A stretch of DNA of 64,000 bases, from positions 2,046,001 to 2,110,000 of the forward strand of contig OZ240213.1 of NCBI GenBank assembly GCA_965197555.1, in the 5' to 3' direction. The position numbers and the translations under genes are program-made. Shown piece by piece: positions 59,964-64,000 of this stretch. How positions within the stretch are numbered: the stretch's first letter is position 1; each line of letters begins with the position of its first letter. The notes below the pieces were generated by a model. It made no database searches, was not told the DNA's origin, and worked only from the letters and a program-made list of their open reading frames with translations. The stretch comes from G965197555 sp965197555 (lineage in GTDB: Bacteria > Chloroflexota > Dehalococcoidia > Lucifugimonadales > UBA3495).

Positions 59964-62900
59964 CTAGCTGCCGGAGGCGAAGTAGAGCCTGATCACTGCT
60001 ATGGTCTGTTCCTTGGTGAGATTGCCGCCGAAGTAATCGCGGACCGCAGCGATAGCCTCATGCTTGCCGATCGCCCCGTCTTCGTCGGAGTCATATTGCG
60101 TGAGCAAGCCGACCACCATGATGCTCACGGTGATGTCGGCGCTGACGCCGGAAGCGTCGGTGGCCGTGACCACGACCGTGTAGGTGTCCCTGATGTCCGG
60201 GTCCAGCGTCGTACCCGCCCCCACCCTGATCTGTCCCGTGCTGGCGTCGATGGCGAATAAGGCCGCGTCCTCCCCCCCCAGCATGTAAGTCAGCGGTTCG
60301 GAGCCGGCGTCCGTGGCCGCAACCGGGTCGCCGACAATTGCGCTCTCGGGCGCGCTCTCCAACACGCTCCTTTCCCCGGTCTCAGCGGCCGGGAACTCGG
60401 GGGCGGTGTCCGTGGTCACCACTATGGTGGAAGCGCCGCCAATCGGTTGTTCCTCTGAGTCCTCGTTCCTCAAAACACCGGAGAAAGAGTACGTACCCTC
60501 CTCACTGGATGCGGTAACGGTGTACGTGAATGCGGTAGGTCCCGTCCCAAAGAGGGTGAACGTAACTTTCTGGTCTGCGGCCGCGACCGCTTCTTCATTC
60601 AGGTCAGATCCTGCATAGCTGAACCCGTCGGGCAGTGTTTCCACTACCTGACCGCCCAACGCGCCGTAACCGGCAGCGGTGATCATTACCTCCACCTCAC
60701 CTCCCGCTTCCACACTCTCCGGGGAGAGGGACCGGATGGCCCACCAGGTCGCAGGTGTTCCGGTGAGCGTCTCGGACCAGGGGCCTGTCCCTGAGACATT
60801 GACCGCCCGCACCTGTACTTCGTAGGCCACGCCGTTGGTCAGTCCCTCAAGGTCATACCGCAGGCCGCCGGAATTCCAGATACCGCTGCGAACGGTCCAA
60901 TTGGCGTCGGCCCTGTCCGGCGCTGCGCTGCGGATGTAGCGCAGGTCGTATCCGGTGACGTCTGATCCACCGTCTGTCGCGGGAGCGGACCATTCAACGG
61001 TGAGCGCGCTGTCGCCGGGAGTTAGCAGCCCGATGGCCGGAGCGCCGGGCGTCGCCTGCGTCGCCCCGCTGGAAGTTGCGGACCAGGGGCCGGCGCCGAC
61101 GCTGGTGACCGCCCGTATTTGCACATCGTACTGGGCGCCTCCGGTGAGGCCCTCGATGGTGTAGATCAGAGAGCCGGTGGTCCAGGCGTCTTCCACCACG
61201 GTCCAGTTGGCGTCGGCCTTGTCGACGGCGGAGCTTTCAATGTAACGCAGGTCGTAGGAGGTGATGACCGTCCCGCCGGTACCGGAAGGCGCGGCCCAGG
61301 TCACGGTGAGGAAGTCCGCTCCGGATGTGAGCGCGCTTATGGTCGGAGCCTCGGATGTGGATGTGGAAGCGCAGTTCGGGCCGAGGGGTGTGACCCCTGC
61401 GGGCAGGTATTCGTTTGGGATGGCCGTCAGCCAGTTCTGGAAGGCCGCGTCCGTCGGAGCGCACAGCCCGGCGTTGTCGCCGAAGGCGAACCGCTCAAGC
61501 GAAGTCAGTTGTGTGAAGCCCGAAGGGAGCACACCCGTCAGCTGGTTGCTGCTAAGGTACAGCCCTTGCAGGTTGGAGAGGTTGCCCAGCTGAGAGGGAG
61601 TCGAGCCGCTTAACTGGTTGCTTGTCAGGTGCAGCTCTGTCACCCGCCCGTTGACGTCGGTGGTCACGCCGTTCCACTCGCCCAGGGGCCGGTCGCTCAG
61701 CCAGTTTGTCCCATTCGTCCAATTCGCGCCGTCGGTGGCGTTGTAGAGCGCCACCAGTGCGGCCCGGTCGGTCGGCTCGGGCTGGGCAATCAGGGGGTCC
61801 CCTCCGGCTGGCACGGAGTCCGAGAAAGGCCCAGTGCCAGCCCGGTTGACCGCGGCCACCCGGTAGTGGGGCCACTCGCCATAGGCGAACTTGGGACCGT
61901 TGGCATCGGTGCCGTCATCGGTGTAGGACGTGGCATTCCCAGTCGTGGTGATGACCTCCATCCAGGGTTCGTTTCCGTCCGTGGAGGACTGCACCAGGTA
62001 ACCCGTGATGGGAGCACCACCGGTGAAATTGGGAGCGGTCCAGGACAGTTCAACCCTGGGTGCGGTGTCGGACACAACGGTTGTAAGGCCGGTGGGAGAG
62101 TCGGGGAGCGGGTCCCCAGACCCGGATGTGCAGAAGGGCAGTGGGCCGTCGGTGACTGCCACGTCTTCCAATTCGGCAGGTATGCACCCGGTCAGCCGGT
62201 TCCCAAAGAGGACCAGGCTTTTCAGATTGACCAGGCTGCCCAGTTCCGCCGGTATCGGCCCGCTCAGGTAGTTGTCATAGAGGGTCAGCGATTTCAGGTA
62301 GGTCAGCCTGGCCATTTCCGCCGGTATTGTCCCGCTCAACCGGTTGTCACCGAGGTCCAGCGATTTCAGGTAGATCAGGCTGCCCAGTGCTGCGGGGATC
62401 GGCCCGCTCAATAGGTTGAAGCTTAAGAAGCGCAAGTTCTTCAGGTAGGTCAGGCTGCCCAGTTGCTCCGGTATCTTCCCGGTCAACCGCTGGTCCTGGT
62501 CATAGAAATTCAGAGAAGTAACGCGCGGCGGTGTGCCGGTCGTCCTAACGCCCTCCCAGAGGTCAATCGCCAAATCTGCCGACCAGTTCAGCGCTGCGGT
62601 CCCCGCCAGCGTATCCCGCGCCGCCAGCAGCGCGGTGCAGTCCGCCACCAGCCCCGGGTTGGCGGCGGCATCGGTTACCGCTCCACCGGTGGCGCAATCG
62701 CCCAGCGGCGGCGGGGTTGTCGTTGGCGTTCCGGGATCTGGGCAGAACTCCAGAGAGAGGCCGTCCAGGCCTTTTACGATTCGCAACCCATGCGGTATGC
62801 ATCCGGTCAACTGGTTCCCGGAGAGTTCCAACCACCTCAGATTGGCCAGGCTGCCCAGTTCCGCCGGTATCGTCCCGCTGAGCTGGTTGTCGGAGAGGAA

Positions 62901-64000
62901 CAGCCATTCCAGTTCGGCCAGGCTGCCCAGTTCCGCCGGTATCGTCCCGCTCAACCGGTTGTCAGCTAGGTCCAGTCCTTCCAGGTTGGTCAGGCTGCCC
63001 AGTTCCGCCGGTATCGGCTCGCTGAGCTGGTTCCCGGAGAGGCCTAGTCCTCGCAGATTGGTCAGGCTGCCCAGCCAAGACGGTATCGTCCCGCTGAGCT
63101 GGTTGTCGGAGAGGAACAGCCATTCCAGTTCGGCCAGGCTGCCCAGTTCCGCCGGTATCGGCTCGCTGAGCTGGTTCCCGGAGAGGCCTAGCCCTCGCAG
63201 ATTGGTCAGGCTGCCCAGCCAAGACGGTATCGGCCCGCTGAGCTGGTTGTCGGAGAGGAACAGCCATTCCAGTTCGGCCAGGCTGCCCAGTTCCGCCGGT
63301 ATCGGCCCGCTGAGCTGGTTGTCGGAGAGGAACAGCCATTCCAGTTCGGCCAGGCTGCCCAGTTCCGCCGGTATCGGTCCGCTGAGCTGGTTCCCGGAGA
63401 GCTCCAGCGAGGAGAGGTTGGTCAGGCTGCCCAGCCAAGACGGTATCGTCCCGCTGAGCTGGTTGTCGGAGAGGAACAGCCATTCCAGTTCGGCCAGGCT
63501 GCCCAGTTCCGCCGGTATCGGCCCGCTGAGCTGGTTCCCGGAGAGCTCCAGCGAGGAGAGGTTGGTCAGGCTGCCCAGTTCCGCCGGTATCGGCCCGCTG
63601 AGCTGGTTCCCGGAGAGCCAAAGCGAATGCAGGTCGGTGAGGCTGCCCAGTTCCGCCGGTATCGGCCCGGTCAGGTAGTTGGCAGAGAGGTCCAGTGATT
63701 GCAGGTGGCCAGGCTGCCCAGCTCCGCCGGTATCGGCCCCCTCAGGTAGTTGTCAGAGAGGTCCAGGTTGGCCAGGCTGCCCAGCTCCGCCGGTATCGGC
63801 CCCCTCAGGTAGTTGTCAGAGAGGTCCAGCCGCCATTGCAGGTTGGCCAGGCCGCCCAGTTCCGCCGGTATCGGCCCGGTCAGGTAGTTGTCAGAGAGGT
63901 CCAGTGATTGCAGGTTGGCCAGGCTGCCCAGCTCCGCCGGTATCGGCCCCCTCAGGTAGTTGTCAGCGAGGTCCAGCGATTGCAGGTTGGTCAGGCCGCC
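59964..64000 (-). CDS. Giant LRR/Fn3/cadherin/EF-hand surface protein (partial, one frameshift)
   Basis: Minus-strand gene entering from the right edge; the N-terminus is outside the window. From about 62780 to the edge it consists of 24-residue leucine-rich repeats (LSGTIPAELGSL type). Downstream order: LRR block, spacer with Cys (CIPHGLR and CPDPG), a second LRR block, Fn3 domain (SPTGLTTVVSDTAPRVELSW), a third LRR cap (ALYNATDGANWTNGTNW), two Fn3 domains, a bacterial Ig-like beta domain, cadherin-like (GTTLDPDIRDTYTVVVTATD) and a C-terminal EF-hand loop (DSDEDGAIGKHE). The frame shifts once near 63706, where one T of GGTTGG is missing relative to neighbouring repeats. Cell-surface adhesin or binding protein, calcium-dependent. 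Confidence 0.8.
62780..64000 (-). repeat. Array of ~72-bp LRR-encoding repeats
   Basis: About sixteen imperfect tandem units of 72 bp encode the LRRs. Sub-blocks (for example 63021-63115 and 63160-63255) are almost identical, indicating recent duplication. The array is a hotspot for copy-number change and indels. Confidence 0.85.

Noticed and set aside
62533..63678. 381-codon plus-strand Ser/Arg/Leu repeat frame
   Set aside because: Produced by reading the 72-bp LRR repeats on the wrong strand.
63000..64000. CRISPR-like tandem repeats
   Set aside because: The repeats encode LRR units in frame and lack unique spacers.

Overview
The window is about 64 kb of high-GC bacterial DNA made largely of accessory genes. 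Nothing in it (no rRNA, tRNA or housekeeping operon) fixes the taxon. The long leucine-rich-repeat/fibronectin/EF-hand surface protein, the REP-like dispersed palindromes and the style of the conjugation genes fit Chloroflexota (SAR202/Dehalococcoidia-like marine or sponge-associated lineages). That assignment is inference.

Layout. (1) 1-21.9 kb is a replication and recombination module of a plasmid- or phage-like element. A divergent XRE-type switch is followed by a mostly co-directional train: excisionase-like protein, SNF2 helicase, putative ssDNA-binding protein, AEP-type primase, an iteron-bearing origin candidate, a UvrD-like helicase, two RuvC-like paralogues, a radical SAM protein, a J-domain protein, a DnaQ-like exonuclease, a PP-loop enzyme, a Gp37/Gp68 (DUF5131) protein, a DUF932 protein, an adenine methylase and a second SNF2 helicase that is cut off at its 3' end near 21.8 kb. 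No integrase, capsid or terminase gene was seen. (2) 21.9-34 kb is a patchwork defence island: a 1258-residue nuclease-STAND NTPase bounded by two inverted IS3-type right ends, a VapBC pair, a stand-alone type IIG-like restriction-methylation protein, a broken glyoxalase gene and an unknown minus-strand gene. (3) 34-40.7 kb holds a histidine kinase fused to a response regulator, a secreted Fn3 protein, a small XRE protein and a complete IS21 element with a 4-bp target duplication. (4) 40.8-59.2 kb is a conjugation (type IV secretion) module: a regulator with four tandem XRE domains, a long non-coding stretch with repeats, a CoiA-like protein, a HTH/coiled-coil protein, a palindromic four-half-site operator, then a VirB6-like protein, a VirB2-like pilin interrupted by a group II intron, a PrgI/VirB3 fusion, a second pilin-like protein, VirB4, a TraD/VirD4-like coupling ATPase and a replication-relaxation protein. 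(5) 59.9-64 kb is a giant LRR/Fn3/cadherin/EF-hand surface protein on the minus strand that runs off the window.

The first and fourth regions together look like the replication and transfer halves of an integrative or conjugative element, with a defence cargo between them. Several otherwise good genes carry single-base frame breaks (near 2386, 21741, 32125, 37600, 63706), at least three of them in C runs. These could be assembly indels or real decay; raw reads would decide.
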